From assembly GCA_029983555.1 (NCBI GenBank), contig JASBZH010000016.1, forward strand, positions 1 through 23,956: a stretch of 23,956 bases of DNA. Reading direction: 5' to 3'. The notes beneath the pieces were generated by a model. The model worked only from the letters and a program-made list of their open reading frames with translations. It made no database searches and was not told where the DNA came from. Positions 23,876 to 23,956 of this stretch are shown here, one piece after another. A program made the translations under genes and the position numbers. Numbering within the stretch: the first letter of the stretch is position 1; every line of letters starts with the position of its first letter. Source of the DNA: Peptoniphilus sp. GTDB taxonomy: Bacteria; Bacillota; Clostridia; Tissierellales; Peptoniphilaceae.

Positions 23876-23956
23876 GTGCAATGTATATTGTAAAATATAA
23901 TAATAAAACTAGAGTTAAATTTTTATATAAATTATACAAATAGTTACGAAGCTTTA

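Noticed and set aside
1..23956. CRISPR arrays, tRNA/rRNA genes, insertion sequences, phage or defence genes
   Set aside because: No regularly spaced direct repeats, no tRNA-like folds, no transposase or integrase motifs were seen on either strand.

Overview
The window looks like chromosomal DNA of an AT-rich, Gram-positive anaerobe. Low GC, strong Shine-Dalgarno sites, frequent TTG/GTG starts, a bacterial V-type ATPase, S-layer-homology (SLH) and FIVAR-like surface proteins and two peptide importers together suggest a peptide-fermenting Firmicute of the Peptoniphilaceae (Anaerococcus/Peptoniphilus/Finegoldia) type. That placement is an inference from gene content; no rRNA gene is present to confirm it.

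Layout. (1) 1-440 is the 3' end of an SLH surface-protein gene, followed by a terminator. (2) 534-1283, minus strand, is an IclR-family regulator with its own terminator, an extended -10 promoter and a palindromic candidate operator in that promoter. (3) 1284-1643 is a promoter region with a dense cluster of overlapping dyads. (4) 1644-10054 is a nine-gene V-type ATPase operon in the order G/H-like stalk, C, I, K, F, E, A, B, D, tightly packed with several overlaps and TTG starts, ending in a strong terminator. (5) 10666-16130 is peptide ABC transporter operon 1 (lipoprotein, two permeases, two ATPases). (6) 16981-22622 is peptide ABC transporter operon 2 with the same gene order. (7) 22857-23823 encodes a secreted protein with about 3.5 FIVAR-like repeats, split by a one-base frameshift at a run of eight A, followed by a terminator.

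How it fits together. The two transporters would import di-/oligopeptides as carbon, nitrogen and energy source. The V-ATPase would couple ATP to an H+ or Na+ gradient; the sequence does not fix the direction or the ion. The ABC systems run directly on ATP.

The main non-coding signals are as follows. The two opp/dpp operons share a leader: an identical 15-nt extended -10 block, then about 80 nt later an identical 15-nt block whose UUUUCCU can pair over 7 bp with the AGGAGGA ribosome-binding site. Both operons also have a strong hairpin between the binding-protein gene and the first permease gene, and terminator stems of related sequence. A TGAAA-N4-TTTCA dyad occurs in the IclR promoter and again upstream of operon 1, suggesting that this IclR protein may control peptide uptake. 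The genes themselves belong to well-known families; I did not find a convincing new multigene system.
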